From the NCBI GenBank assembly GCA_025449115.1, contig JAHLKC010000062.1, forward strand, positions 62,001 to 126,000: a stretch of DNA of 64,000 nt. Reading direction: 5' to 3'. Numbering within the stretch: position 1 is the stretch's first letter; each line of letters opens with the position of its first letter. The translations under genes and the position numbers were made by a program. The notes under the pieces are model-generated. The model searched no databases. It had not been told where the DNA came from and worked only from the letters and a program-made list of their open reading frames with translations. This document shows positions 46,848 to 58,214 of the stretch, one piece after another. This DNA is from Chytridium lagenaria. Taxonomy: Eukaryota; Chytridiomycota; Chytridiomycetes; Chytridiales; Chytridiaceae.

Positions 46848-47955
46848 TTATTCAAAACCAATAACAGATATATCATGAGAATATCCTTTGGTTGGATCAA
46901 AAACAGGAGCAGAATAACCACATTTAGTAAAAATATCCCGCATGCTATATTCACGAAACTCGTGCATCACCCCCGCAAGCTGAATATTCATCATTCGTAA
47001 CGAGGTCGTTCCCTCCTTATACCTCCTCTGCATCTTAGCCTTAACCAATCCAAAAAAAACTCAATAGGGTTGAAGAAGGGACAATAAGCGGGAAGGAAAA
47101 TGGGAATTATTCCCAAAGAACGTAAATAAAACACAATAGAGGGGTGACAGTGAATCTTCGCACCGTCCAGTATCCAGATGGAGCCAGGGCCAGGGTACAC
47201 AGAGATATGGCGAGACTCCAAAGCAAATTGGCGGCAGCACTTAAAGAAATTCCTTCGTGTAAAGGTCCCTTCGGTTGCAAAGTTTTCCAACATGCCAGTG
47301 ATGCCAATAAAAGTGAGTAGAGAAACCCGTGGCTTCCTCGTAAACTCCCCTCGTATCCTCAGCTTTTCTCCTTGAAGAGCATATCCACGAGGCCGCCACA
47401 TTCCCCTGTTGTCAAAAGACACCTCATCCAGAAAGACAAGGTTTTCGGGGGTCCACTTAAGCGAATTTATCTCTCGCGTGAATCGTAAAATGTCGGTCTG
47501 ATTGATGTTGATGGCTCTCCTCTCGAGTTTCTTAATGTTTAAAAAAGAAACGATTTTTATGAGATAAATAAAGCACAGATGGTTACTTACTTTCCATACC
47601 AATCCATATTCTCTTGTTATTCTCCATACGGAAGTTATACTGATGGCCATGTTCCATCGCTCTGCAAAGGCATCTTTTGCCTCATCAAGGTATGCTAATG
47701 GGTTTTCTCGAAAGTATTCGTAGATCCATTTCCTTTTTTCTTCGTGTAAGTCTGGAATATCCTATCTCTCTCCTTCCTCTTCACCGAGTTGTCCGTCTCG
47801 TACAAGTCAATCCAGTTTTTAATTGTGGATGGGGATTTGCAAAACAACACTGCTACTTCTGCTTGAGACAAGCCAAGATAGTAGTAGGTGTAAAGAGCAT
47901 GCAGCTTAGTATTTTCGCTGGCATGCTGGTTGGAGATGGCCTGAACGATGCTCAT
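46848..47955 (-). CDS. IS630/Tc1-type DD34E transposase
   Basis: Exon 1 starts at 47955 with MSIVQAISNQHASENTKLHA and a helix-turn-helix (LSQAEVAVLFCKSPSTIKNW). It continues after one apparent T deletion near 47756 with PDLHEEKRKWIYEYFRENP and the winged-helix-like MAISITSVWRITREYGLVWK. A 60-nt intron (47531-47590) follows. Exon 2 carries the catalytic core: Asp in LVFLDEVSFDNRGMW, Asp in SIWILDGAKIHCHPS and Glu in CPFFNPIEFF, with 34 residues between the second Asp and the Glu. A T8 run near 47052-47059 appears one base short; restoring it gives FFFGLVKAKMQRRYKEG and a full-length C-terminus ending at 46848. It would cut and paste the surrounding element. Confidence 0.92.
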
Positions 47956-48024
47956 CTTTGTAAGAGTAGGAGTGCGATGATGTGTTTGCGATGGTCAATG
48001 TTACACATTTTTCGCTAATAATGA

Positions 48025-48052
48025 AATCCAATTTTCGGTGAAAACAGCAATA
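48025..48052 (-). repeat. Right terminal inverted repeat of Tc1-like element
   Basis: AATCCAATTTTCGGTGAAAA then CAGCAATA on the plus strand; the inverse of the left end with four mismatches. Confidence 0.9.
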
Positions 48053-48210
48053 TTTTACTTAAAATTTAAACTGAAACAAAGACCGTACTCATTTTGACTC
48101 ACATTTCGAATTATTCTCAATATAAAAGTCGCGGGCGATTGTCATATCGACAAGTTCACAACCTCTTGGCTTCTCCACCCGCACAGCCAACATACTGCAT
48201 CACCTCCATC

Positions 48211-49329
48211 ATGACGAGCCCCCGTCCCGCCATCCTCTCAAAAAACGTTTTCTGATGTCTTTGGGAAAGACTCCTCTAAAAAAACCGTTGTGTCCATCTC
48301 TCCAACAACATCCATTCAAGATGCTTTGGCCCTCATGGTAGACCCCAAAACACGTTCCTCCACTAACCCTCCCTTAGGCAAAGCACAACGTTCTCACCCT
48401 TCCTATAACCTCCCGCGTCTGGCCCGACAAATACGTCTACATCCTATCATCGTTTGATATTCTCCAGTTTTTCGTATCCAAGCATCATGGGAAGTTGGGC
48501 GGTGTGGACTTGGAGTCGACGGTTGAGGCGGCTATGACATTGGATTATGAGGCAGAGTCGTATCGAGTGTATGAGAGAGATTTTAGGGATAGCTTGGAGT
48601 CGACTTGTATTGCGTTTGCGCAGGGGACGCATAGGGCTTTGATTACTGATGCGTTGAGACAGCGACCTGCAATTTTGTTAACACAGGTGAGAACTCACCC
48701 CTCCCACACCCACCTTCTTTTGTTCACAGCCATACAGCACCAACTCTGCTGATAACTATTAACCGTCGCGATGTTAGACCGACATCCTTCGTTACCTCCT
48801 CGACCACCCGGAAGAATACTCCAACGCCCCCACCAACTTCAGCACCACACTTAAAGATCTTGGTATCACATCCCGTGGCCACGTTCACGCTGTATCGGAA
48901 TCCGAGACTGCTATTGAAGGGTACTCCAGGATGGCGTCGAAGAAGGTTTCAGCGCTCCCTGTCGTAGATAAAGACGGAAAAGTCGTGGATTCACTCTCAG
49001 CATCGGATTTGAGGGGTATGTCGGAGGATACGTTGAAGAATGTGATGTTGCCTGTAAGGGAGTTTGTGAAGATTAGTGTAGGTTTATTGTTTTTCCTTTA
49101 GTTTTTTCGAGACATTAAATCGGTTCTGTGTATAGTCTACGCATAAGGAGTTGACCGTGTCGTTGACGGAAAACAACACGCTCAATGATGCTTTGAAGAT
49201 TATGGTTGACACAAACGTCCATCGGGTATGGATTCTGGACGCGGAGAAAAGGCCGATCGTGTGATATCACAATCTGATGTCATTGGAGCTGTTGTTGGAA
49301 TTCCTTTTCAAAAGATCCCCTCCTTGTGA
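48211..49329 (+). CDS. Multi-CBS-domain protein (AMPK-gamma/SNF4-like architecture)
   Basis: Starts MTSPRPAILSKN; an A-run indel then gives FSDVFGKDSSKKTVVSISPT and the first CBS motif (TTSIQDALALM, HNVLTLPITSRVW, YVYILSSFDILQFFV). A middle region (STVEAAMTLDYEAESYRVYE, CIAFAQGTHRALITDALRQR, TDILRYLLDHPEE) is the second. The third reads HAVSESETAIEGYSRMASKK and VSALPVVDKDGKVVDSLSAS, and the fourth VSLTENNTLNDALKIMVDTN and VHRVWILDAEKRPIGVIS. Each ends in the D/S-D/L pattern of CBS repeats, which bind adenosyl ligands. The last frame needs one G near 49258. Four repeats suggest an energy- or nucleotide-sensing regulator. True SNF4 orthology is not certain, since other fungal four-CBS proteins exist. 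Confidence 0.78.
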
Positions 49330-49594
49330 TTATCTCATCACAGTCATTTTACCCTTTAAGCAGCTTCATATTGTCCATCCTCTTTGTTCCGTCTTGTTCG
49401 AGGTATGTCTCCGCTGAGGAATCTTAAAGCGAATCCTTATTTTGCCATGTTGCAATAAATATTTGTCTATTCTCGTTATTCCTTATATTTGACCGTACTT
49501 TTAAAGTATGATGCGTATAACTGTATATAAGAGAGATTATGCACTATTTACTTTCTACTTTCTCAATGTTTTCAGGAAAAGTACGCTGTTGCTT
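49330..49594. other. Intergenic gap
   Basis: AT- and T-rich sequence after the CBS gene; no gene is seen. Confidence 0.35.
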
Positions 49595-49596
49595 AA

Positions 49597-49780
49597 GTTA
49601 ATTTTTTTTTTTCCTTCTCCTGCAAATGTTTCAGACGTACATACATGTAACTATCCAGCTCATGCAGCTCTCTGATTATTCTCTTCAATCTTTTTTAAAT
49701 GATGACATCGTTAACACTGCAACTCGCATGTGCCGCTGCTGATCAGCCTGAATGTGAAGATGACGTGTGATTTCACCCAT
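49597..49780 (-). CDS. Possible short basic coiled-coil protein
   Basis: From ATG 49780 the minus strand encodes MGEITRHLHIQADQQRHMRV and AVLTMSSFKK. One missing A in the A6 run near 49694 then gives RLKRIIRELHELDSYMYVRL and KHLQEKEKKN before a stop. The heptad-like pattern and restored continuity suggest a short coding gene or a terminal exon of ~60 codons. It is too short for confidence and I do not recognise it. Confidence 0.25.
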
Positions 49781-49853
49781 TGTCACTTCAAGATCATATT
49801 TAAAACAAAAAGTTTTGTCTATCTTAATCTTGTGTAACTTTTAAAAAACCATC

Positions 49854-51137
49854 ATGTCGACCTCAACACCTCAACCTGCCTCAAGGGAGCCCACCACCTC
49901 CATCGACTGGCCCAACCTTGGTTTTGCATATGTGCAGACCAGGAGTCACATCAAGTATACTTGGAGAAGTGGGACGTGGGATGAAGGCGTGCTCGTCAAG
50001 AACTCGTCCGCGATCACCATGGATATTGCAGGTACCCAAAAATGCTTGTTATTTATCTACATGCCCAAGATTATCTACTCTCAGAAAGACCTCACCCGTT
50101 TACTAATCTATTGTATTCTACTACAAAAGCCACGGCCCTCAACTACGGTCAAAATTGCTTTGAAGGCTTAAAGCTTTCCGTATGAGCGACGGCAAGATCC
50201 GCATTTCCGTCCCAACCTTAACGCCAAGCGCATGCGTCTCAGCTGCTCAACCGCCTCCATGCCTGAACCTCCGGAGCATATCTTCCTCGAAGCTGTTCGT
50301 CGCGTCGTACTCGACAACATTGACTTTGTTCCTCCTCAAACCTCTAATGGCAGTCTGTACATCCGCCCTCTCGTTCTCGGCACTGGCCCTCAAATTGGCT
50401 TGAGCCCTGCTGAGGAGGTGACGCTCATTGTGTACGTTGTGCCTGTTGGTGATTACTACAAAGGTGGGATGGGTCAACCTGTCAAGGCGCTTGTCGCCGG
50501 TGATTTTGATAGAGCTGCACCGAGAGGGACAGGACATGTGAAGCTGGGAGGAAATTATGCCCCTGTTTTTGGGGCCACAGCTGCTGCCAAGAAAAAGGGA
50601 TATACGGTCAACCTGTTTTTGGATGCAAGGACAGGAACTCAGATTGAAGAGTTGCGACGTCAAATTTCGCGGGACTCATGAGGGATGGACAAGGATGGGT
50701 ATATGTGACCCCAAGGTCGAGCTCAATTTTGGCGGGTATAACGAATCGATCTTTGGCAGAATTGGCATCCAGAAAGTTTGGATGGAAAATTGAGCGTAGG
50801 GAGGTGTTGTGGGACGAGGTGAAGGAGGGCAAATTTGAAGAGGTGGCCGCTTGCGGAACAGCGGTGGTGATTACGCCAATCGGTGAGATTCACCGTGAGG
50901 TGATCAAAAAGCCAAAGTCAGGAGTCAAGAAGCGGCGACTGCAGTACCTTACGATTGGGATTGGATGAGGACCTAGAAGGCAAGGTGGAGGATTTCGAGC
51001 TCGAGGTGGTTGATGTTGGCGGAAAGACGACATTTGAGGGTTTCAGGACGCTGTACAAAGCATACCGTGACCTTCAGACTGGAAATCTCGAAGGCTGGGA
51101 AGAATTTGGCTGGATGTGGCCCGCGGAGGGAATTTGA
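49854..51137 (+). CDS. BAT: Branched-chain amino acid aminotransferase
   Basis: A PLP enzyme that interconverts Leu/Ile/Val with their 2-oxo acids. The start is MSTSTPQPASREPTTSIDWP. After one intron come ATALNYGQNCFEGLKAFRMS and DGKIRI. The class IV signatures follow: YIRPLVLGTGPQIGLSPAEE, the Schiff-base Lys in GTGHVKLGGNYAP, VNLFLDARTGTQIEEFATSN, WVYVTPRSSSILAGITNRSL and ACGTAVVITPIGEI. The stop is at 51137. Single-base gaps near 50171, 50655 and 50965 break the literal frame. All the expected cofactor-binding segments are recovered across them. No mitochondrial presequence is evident, and no neighbour suggests a dedicated pathway. Confidence 0.9.
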
Positions 51138-51472
51138 GATGCTTTAATGCAGGGAGTCATATTCTTATACGAATTGAACGTGAAGCTTGTCCCTATGTAC
51201 TTTTCCTTCGGTCTCCTGCTTCATTTACAACACTTGAATCTGATGAAATACCCTGGTTTTTTTTTGCCGCTGCTTTTTGCCTTGACCTGTGATTTTGATA
51301 CGTTGTTATCCTGCTATTTGTTGAGGCGGAAGTGGAAGTGTTCAATTTCGTGGATACCTCAATGTTACTTGACAAATTGCTTTGCACTTAAAAAGGTATC
51401 GCCCTTCGAAACAACCCGCACAGCATACAGTTTTTTCTGCAGTCCAAACCTCTTCTTCTGCAGGATAAAGCC
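51138..51472. other. Short intergenic gap
   Basis: No gene is supported; probably the 3' flank of the aminotransferase and the 5' leader of the next gene. Confidence 0.3.
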
Positions 51473-52632
51473 ATGACTTTCTACACTTCTTCCGATAATG
51501 GCGACGTGACAATGCCTCTTCTGTCCGATGAGCCCAGCATGGACTACCCACCTCCTTCCTCGCCTACATCTCCCATTGCATCAGAGGGGCACATCATCCT
51601 CTCCCATCCTTCCGATGAGTTTCATTCCGCCGCACCAGCTCATCCTCCATCCACCTCGTCAATTACTCCTGCTGTAGACCTTCCCTGCTCCTCGACCTCT
51701 CCGTCCCACCTCCTCCCTCTTACCAGGAGGCCTGGAACTACAACATCTTTGACCCAATGTCCAAGAATCCTCCTAGGCCTCTCCCAGGTCCCCCAACTCT
51801 CGGCTCAAGACTCGACGACTTCATCGACCGTCTGCACCGTCTCCCACCCATCACGTTCAATGACATCAACGAGACGATGACACGCACGTACACCGGGGAT
51901 TGGTCGTTCACTGGTCCATTGGCGCCTGTCTTGATTCCACTATTTGTTGTATTTGTGGAATTTCCCCTTTCGATGGCACTTTTGGGTATGTGTTGGCGAC
52001 GGCGCTGGTTTCTTCGGTGTTGTTGATTTTGATGCCATTTATTGGGGCGCCCTTGTATTCGGGATTTGCGCTGTCCTGGAGAGCTTTGGCGAGAGTTGAG
52101 TTGGTACTTCACAGGTGAGCTGATAATGTATTTTGCATGTTGCAAGTGCGGTCACTCTAATGATCATTTCTCACGCGATATCTCTAAACAGGGAACTGCT
52201 TGGCCTTACTCACCATTGCCCTGAAGCAAGACGCCCCATCCCATCATCCCAAGGCTAACATCAGCATCCCCTGGCACCTCAACGAGTTTTCCTTGGCGCC
52301 ACATGCGCCAAATCATGCTTGACCGTGGCACGACTTTTTCTTTAATCCTCTTAATCCTCGTCAAACCGGCACTTGCGCTTGTCAACTTTCTCTATGTCAT
52401 GTGTGTCATGCTACCGTTGTTCGTGACAGGGATTATATTCTGTATCCCTGCTGGAATTCATGGTCCCGTTTTATCGCTTTTGCAGGGGTACGCCGGATTC
52501 ATGGCTAGAAGGCTGTGTGAGTTTGACGAGGATACGCAGGAAGTTGTTGAGGTTGAAGAGAGGGATGTTGAAGTGTTGGCTGAAGTGGAAGATTTGGAGA
52601 GGGCTCCTGTTGGGCGGTTGGTTGAATATTGA
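51473..52632 (+). CDS. Membrane protein with 3-4 helices, uncharacterised
   Basis: The start at 51473 (MTFYTSSDNGDVTMPLLSDE) opens a Pro/Ser-rich N-terminus. After an indel the frame continues EAWNYNIFDPMSKNPPRPLP and FNDINETMTRTYTGDW. Hydrophobic segments follow: APVLIPLFVVFVEFPLSMAL, YVLATALVSSVLLILMPFIG, LILVKPALALVNFLYVMCVM and LPLFVTGIIFCIPAGIHGPV. An intron is present at about 52113-52191. The C-terminus is acidic (EFDEDTQEVVEVEERDVEVL) and stops at 52632. No catalytic motif or known family signature is recognised. Confidence 0.5.
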
Positions 52633-53226
52633 AGTTCATGATGGTGAGGAAGAGGAGCTCCGACGAGGTTAAGAGGAAGATGCAGTTTATATTCACATTC
52701 CAACATATTCAGTTCTTTTCTGCACATTGTTAAGTTTACAAATGCAGACTTATAATCTGCTTTATCATCATCATTATCATCACTTTTCTCTTTATGTTCA
52801 GAATTACACACGCTGCTAAGCACTGTTCTACACTGTTAACAAACTTAGTCGTGCTTAAGCTTCAAAGGTTTTCATTTCCCATCATCCAACTCTATCCCTT
52901 TTTAATCGCTTCTGTGGTGCCCTCCGTTACAAAGTTCTACCAAATAGTATAGTTTACCAGTAAATATGAAAAAGCCAGACTGTAAAAATATTTGGCGGAG
53001 TTGTCCAAGCGGTGATTCAGACATTTCGTATTCAAAACAAATCCCATCGACGCAATAGATAGATCACATCCCTGTTACTGTGTGCACTCCATCAGTTTCA
53101 AAGGGAAGCGAAATCGTTATCTCTTACGGTCAACGTCTGCAAGATCGAGACACTGCAAATACAGATACAAAAGATCATACTGTATCCATCCATCCATCGG
53201 TGTACCCCATCCCTCCTTTCTCCATC
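52633..53226. other. Intergenic region
   Basis: No coding feature is supported. A segment around 52996-53030 faintly resembles the 5' half of a tRNA, but it lacks a T-loop sequence and is not called. Confidence 0.4.
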
Positions 53227-56200
53227 ATGACATTCTTCATCTTACCTCTTCTCCTCCTCGTCCTCCTTCACCCTCTCCTCCCCTCCGCAAAACCCCTCAT
53301 CCAGCTCCACCGCACTGCAGCACCCAACACTCGCTATATCCTGCAGCTCACTCCCACCCCTCGCATCGCATCCCTCCACCGTCTCGCAACCTCCAAGTCC
53401 TGGGAAACTCTCGGTAAAAACGTCGACGATCACATCGAGACTTTCCTCACCCATGCCAAAACCTCCGGAGTGGGGTCATTGCGACGCGTGGAAGGATACG
53501 AAAGTACAGGAGGATTTTCACAGGGTTGGTGGTGGAAGTCAAAGGAGAGAGCGAGGCTGAGACGTTGAGGAATATGAAGGGAGTTAAAGGATTGTTCCCG
53601 GTGGTGGGTTTACCTGTAATCGTAGTTATATATAGCTAAAATTATTTTTCAATAGCGTCGTATCGCGCACCCGTATCCTAACCAACTCACGCCGTCTTCT
53701 CCGTCGTGACACTAAAGCCAATGATCTCGTCAACATCACATCCATAATTTCAACACCAGGGGATCCACGCGGCAAGGGTATACGCGTCTGCGTGATCGAT
53801 TCAGGCGTAGATTACACCCATCCAGCGTTAGGGGGTGTTTTGGGAAAGGTTGTAAGGTACGACGAGCATTTTGCATTTTTACAAAAGCACGCTCGCTAAC
53901 TTTAAAATAAGGTGGAATTCGGGTATGATTTTGTTGGGGACGACTTTGATACAGACGGGGATGAGGATACTTCCAAACCTAAACCAAAAGATGATCCAGT
54001 AAGGCGTTGGAATTATCTTGAATGCAGCTGATGACGGTATAGATGGATTGTTCTGGACACGGTACACACGTTGCGGGTTATAATAGCGTCGGATGACGTG
54101 GAGAATAGGGGTGCCATGGGTGTTGCGCCGAACGCAACGTTGGGAGTTTGTAAGATCTGAACTTTTTAAAAGGTTATTCTATTCAAATCATTAACAAGTC
54201 TACAGATAAAGTCTTTGCTGTAATGGCTCTTCAGACACCGCCGCCGTTCTCGCAGCAATGGATCGATCGTTTTACGATGAATGCTCCATCCTAAATCTTA
54301 GGTAAACGCCGTTTTTTACTTGCAGCATTGTTTACATGAAAAATAGCCTTGGTGGTGGCTCTGCATGGTCGGATACTCCCGACGCCCTCCTCGCCGACGT
54401 GTTATCCCAAACTGGTGAAATCATTGTGTCGTCTGCCGGAACGAACAAGAACTTGGAATATTCCGCGTCAAGTAAGGCACTATTATTTATTTTTCACTGC
54501 CGGCATTTTTTTTTAACAAATATAATCAGCGCACCAGCAGTGGAGTTTTAGCACGACGGCTGTTGGTGCGGTCGAGAACAGCGAATACCCTGCGAGGGTC
54601 CTTAATCTTGTGAATGATACGCGTGGGATTCCGTTTACATTTGCGATTGGGAAAGAATTGAATATAACAATGTTGGTATCAAAGCTTCCAACCCTGTCAA
54701 TGCGACTATGGAAGCGGATGGGTGTGAAGAATTTCCGGCCAAATTTTTTGAGGGTTGTATGGTACGTTTCCTCTATATTCCTTAACACCGTGTATTTCTG
54801 CGGTGATCCGCGCGCAACATGATTATTATTCATAGCCTCAACTCACAAAAATTTACAGCTTTAATCCGTCGCGGTACCTGCTACTTTGATGACAAAATCC
54901 GCAACGTTCAAACCGCCGGGGCTCTCGTATTATCCTCTACAACAAATTCCCTGAACCTCTTGGCGAGATCACCTCTGATGTGAAAGACTTCCCCGTCTTC
55001 ACATCTCAGGTTTAGACGGCGATACCTCATCAGCCGTCTTCAAACAATTGGAAACAATGGACAAGTCCAGGTGCAGTTTGATAAAGAGGAGAGATACTTT
55101 CCAGTACCTGGTGCTGGGAAGGTGACGGATTTCTCGAGTTGGGGACCATCGTTAGACTGGAGGGTGAAGGTATGTGGCATACAATTTATTGGAAAAGATT
55201 AATTGCTTTTTGGTAGCCGATATCCTTACACCTGGCGAAATATTTTCAGACATGGTTAACAAAGGAGGCAAATACGCTATCCTTTCAGGAACTTCCATGG
55301 CCTCCCCTTCCAAGCCGGTGCATACGCCTTATACCTCTCTTCCATCCCCAACTACACGATCGGCACAATCGATTCCCTCAAAATCCGTGACATCATGAAG
55401 ACCACAGCAAACCCCACATTTCTCTACAACGCACAAGGGGATACACTCCAACTTCTCGTCGTGACGTTCTCGCACCAGTAGCTCTACAAGGATCCGTCTC
55501 CTCAACGTCTCAGCCGCTATCAACGCGTCAACCTTCATCACACCAACGTCGATCTTTGCAACGTATCATCATGGTCATCGGAGGGCACCGCGTCATCCAC
55601 TACCTTCACCGTATCTATTTTCAACGATGACATTGAGCCCCACGACTACACCTTCCTCTTCCGTGAAGCCGCACTCGTATCAATCGACGACCCCTTCAAC
55701 CCTCTCATCCACCCCCATCGCTTCCAATCATCACCTCCACAACACCTCCATCACATTCAACTCCACAACCTTAATCACGCTCACCCCACCCTTCCTCAGC
55801 ATCCCCTCCAACACCTCCAGCCTCCTCACCATCACCATAACCCCACCCTCCCGCTCCTCACCTCCCTCCTCAACTCTACCAACGCGTCTGGCTTTACAGC
55901 GTTACATCCAAATCCTCGACTCCATCTCCAACACCTACACCATCTCCTTCACGGCACAGTCGGCGACTTCTCCCTCCAACCCCCCCCCTCGAAACAACCC
56001 CTCACCCTCCCTACATCTCCCTCTCTCCCTCCTCTCCCAAAACACCACAACCCGTCCAACCCTCCCAACCCCACTCACCTTCAACCGCACAGACGACATG
56101 ATGACCATCAACCTCCATCTCCGTCTCCCCTCCCCTCTCACCCGGATATTCATCTACACATCAAAAAACGTGTCAGCCGAGGTTCTCATGAAACGCACGC

Positions 56201-56456
56201 AGGCGAGTGTAGGGGCGTCAACGTTCCCCGAGGATGCGGTGGCGGCGTCTCCAGCGACAAAGTTGCGCCGAATGAGAGGACGGATGGGGAGATGAATTTG
56301 TATACCACGTTGGTGTGGGATGGGACGAGGAATTTTGAGGGTGGGGAGGTTGTTGGGGTTGGAGAGTATAGGGCTGTGGTTGCTATGCAGGGGGTTTATG
56401 GGAATGGCGGGGTATGGAGTGGATGGGTGTCACCTGTGTTTAGACTCGTGGACTAA
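53227..56456 (+). CDS. Secreted subtilisin-like serine protease (S8 family)
   Basis: The hydrophobic start (MTFFILPLLLLVLLHPLLPS) is a signal peptide. A propeptide-like region follows (RYILQLTPTPRIASLHRL). The peptidase domain shows all three catalytic residues: Asp in IRVCVIDSGVDYTHPALGG (about 53795), His in CSGHGTHVAG (about 54060) and Ser in ILSGTSMASP (about 55295). The oxyanion-region phrase ILNLSLGGGSAWSDT is also present. Between His and Ser a stretch resembles a protease-associated insert. The C-terminal half (to 56456) is a Thr/Ser/Pro-rich beta-type extension. Many short introns occur, and several frames need single-base changes (about 53520, 54540, 54930, 55310 and 55480). It is likely an extracellular digestive or wall-acting enzyme. 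Confidence 0.85.
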
Positions 56457-56743
56457 TGCGAGCAACGATTGACATGATTATGATATCCACATATACACAA
56501 CTTTAACAAGAAAGTAATTAAAAGACATAGTGTTAGAGGATGGATGAAAAGATGGGCTTGTTTACGACGATGGAATAAGTGTGATATAGAAACTCTAAAT
56601 CTACATGTAAGACGCGATTTCCCAACGCGGAAGTACTGCAATAGGAACCAGTACAGAAATGTGACCTCTACATTCGTGCATAACGCAGCGGTAATAATAA
56701 AAAAGAATGTCCGTATATCTACATATCTATTCTAAAATTCAAT
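56457..56743. other. Intergenic gap between convergent genes
   Basis: Contains short open stretches only; nothing supportable. Confidence 0.3.
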
Positions 56744-58214
56744 CTACACAAACGATAACCTCACAATCCTTCTCGCAACCCCTTCATCCCGTGTCCACAC
56801 AATCTCACTCTTAAAAACACCTCTTGAAGCCACAAGTTCCAAGAACGTCAAAAGCGTGCCAGTACACCCGAAATACGACATTTTGGCGGCAATGAAACTG
56901 GGTGACGCGTTAACACGAGGGATAAAAAGCGGGTCGGGGATGGTTGAAAAAGGCGGCAAAAAGAAGAGACGACCAAAAAATAAATAAATAATAATAATGC
57001 AAAGGAGCAAAAGAGAAGAGAAAAGAAATTGAAAAGGTCTGAACACGAAAGATAAAATAACCGCAAAAGGCAAATGATTAAATGGATCGGGGAGGCCGCA
57101 AAAAACGAATGGTACTTACGCAACCCATGCGGCCTCTCCAAACTCCTCTCAATAGCATCATGCAAATCTCCATGCATCTCCGCCGAATAAATCGTCTCCG
57201 AACTCAAAACCACATCATACTTTCCACCATCCACCGTCTAAAAACAAGTCTCCATCAACAATCACAAAAAACGCAAGATCTCCTCACCTGTAATCCCCAA
57301 TCTCCTTTCAAAAACCCCACCCTCTCCTTCACCCCAACAAAACATCACCCGAAACCTCCGTCTCGAATGTTCCATTCTCATCTATTTCGGGTGGAGTCGC
57401 AACGTTGAGGAGAACATTGGGAAGGGTGACAAGACGTAAGACTTCTTCGTTCTATGTAGATGGTAAAAAGTACGTTATTTATGGATCTACTCACATAATC
57501 TTGGAAATCGACGGTACAGTTTTGTTTCATGCAATAGAGGCCGGGAAGACCAGACCCGCAACCGAGCTGAATTATCAGTTTTGCCTAATACGAAGGGGCT
57601 TATGTACCTCTAGCACTCTTTTTTGCGCGATATCGATGGTGGTTAGGTACGCTACGAGATCTAACGAACATTCCCACGTCTTGAATCCACCTAAACGCCA
57701 ACGGGAACGTCAAAAAAAAAAACGAAAACAAAAAAAAACCTTGAAAATAAAACAAAACAAAACAAATGAAAAAAAAGCGTCTTCTTTTTTTTTCTTTTCA
57801 TGAAAAAAAGGAAAGCTTACCCTCGTAATCCCCATCCACAAGATCCGAATCGCCCAACACAACATTCTCCAACCATCTCCCTTCTTCCCCCTCTCCCGCC
57901 TCCCCAGACGCAACGAAAAACTTGACGTCAGATATGCTTCGTCTGTATAGGGTGACGGGGGGGACAGTTGGGATATTTACGGTTTCGCCGACAATGTGGA
58001 GGGTAGTGGAGAGCTGAAGATAAAGATTAAAGGGAAGAAATGCGTGGGTAGAATACCTCTGATGGTGATAAGTTGATGCGGCCGAAGGGACGACGGGGAC
58101 GGGTGGAGACGGGGAGGGAGGGGGTTGGGCCGGAGGTGGAGTCGGTTGGGGTGTCGTCCTTGTAGTTGATAATGAGGTAAATGATGAGGTAAATGAGGAA
58201 ACGTTAAATTGCAT
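56744..58214 (-). CDS. HPM1: Histidine protein methyltransferase, HPM1/METTL18 type
   Basis: A SAM-dependent methyltransferase expected to modify a histidine of ribosomal protein uL3. The N-terminus at 58214 (MQFNVSSFTSSFTSLSTTRT) is low-complexity, then VVLGDSDLVDGDYEG. After an intron come GGFKTWECSLDLVAYLTTID and motif I (LGCGSGLPGLYCMKQNC), with the acidic-loop continuation VDFQDY. A further exon gives NEEVLRLVTLPNVLLNVATP, and later exons YDVVLSSETIYSAEMHGDL and AAKMSYFGCTGTLLTFLELV, stop at 56744. The order DSDLVxGxYEGGxKxWEC, LGCGxGLPG, SETIY is characteristic of this subfamily. Several introns of 60-250 nt and at least two likely indels are present. Neighbours give no functional context. 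Confidence 0.85.

Larger units (their letters stand above)
45414..48052. mobile_element. IS630/Tc1-mariner-type transposon with an extra gene
   Basis: The ends are 28-bp imperfect inverted repeats (24 of 28 identical), each starting TATTGCTG(C/T)TTTCA(T/C)C at 45414-45441 and, inverted, 48025-48052. Both outer ends begin with TA, the target dinucleotide duplicated by this superfamily. The ~2.64-kb element encodes a DD34E transposase on the minus strand and a 359-residue coiled-coil protein on the plus strand. The two genes converge and are 17 bp apart. Subterminal copies of the octamer AGTGCGAT lie at both ends, including a 16-bp palindrome at 45465-45480. An extra ORF of this size is unusual for Tc1-like elements, which normally carry only the transposase. 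Confidence 0.9.

Noticed and set aside
52990..53060. tRNA-like sequence (GGAGTTGTCCAAGCGGTGATTC...)
   Set aside because: Resembles the D-arm region of a Ser/Leu-type tRNA, but no T-loop GGTTCRANYCC motif or matching acceptor stem follows, so no tRNA is called.
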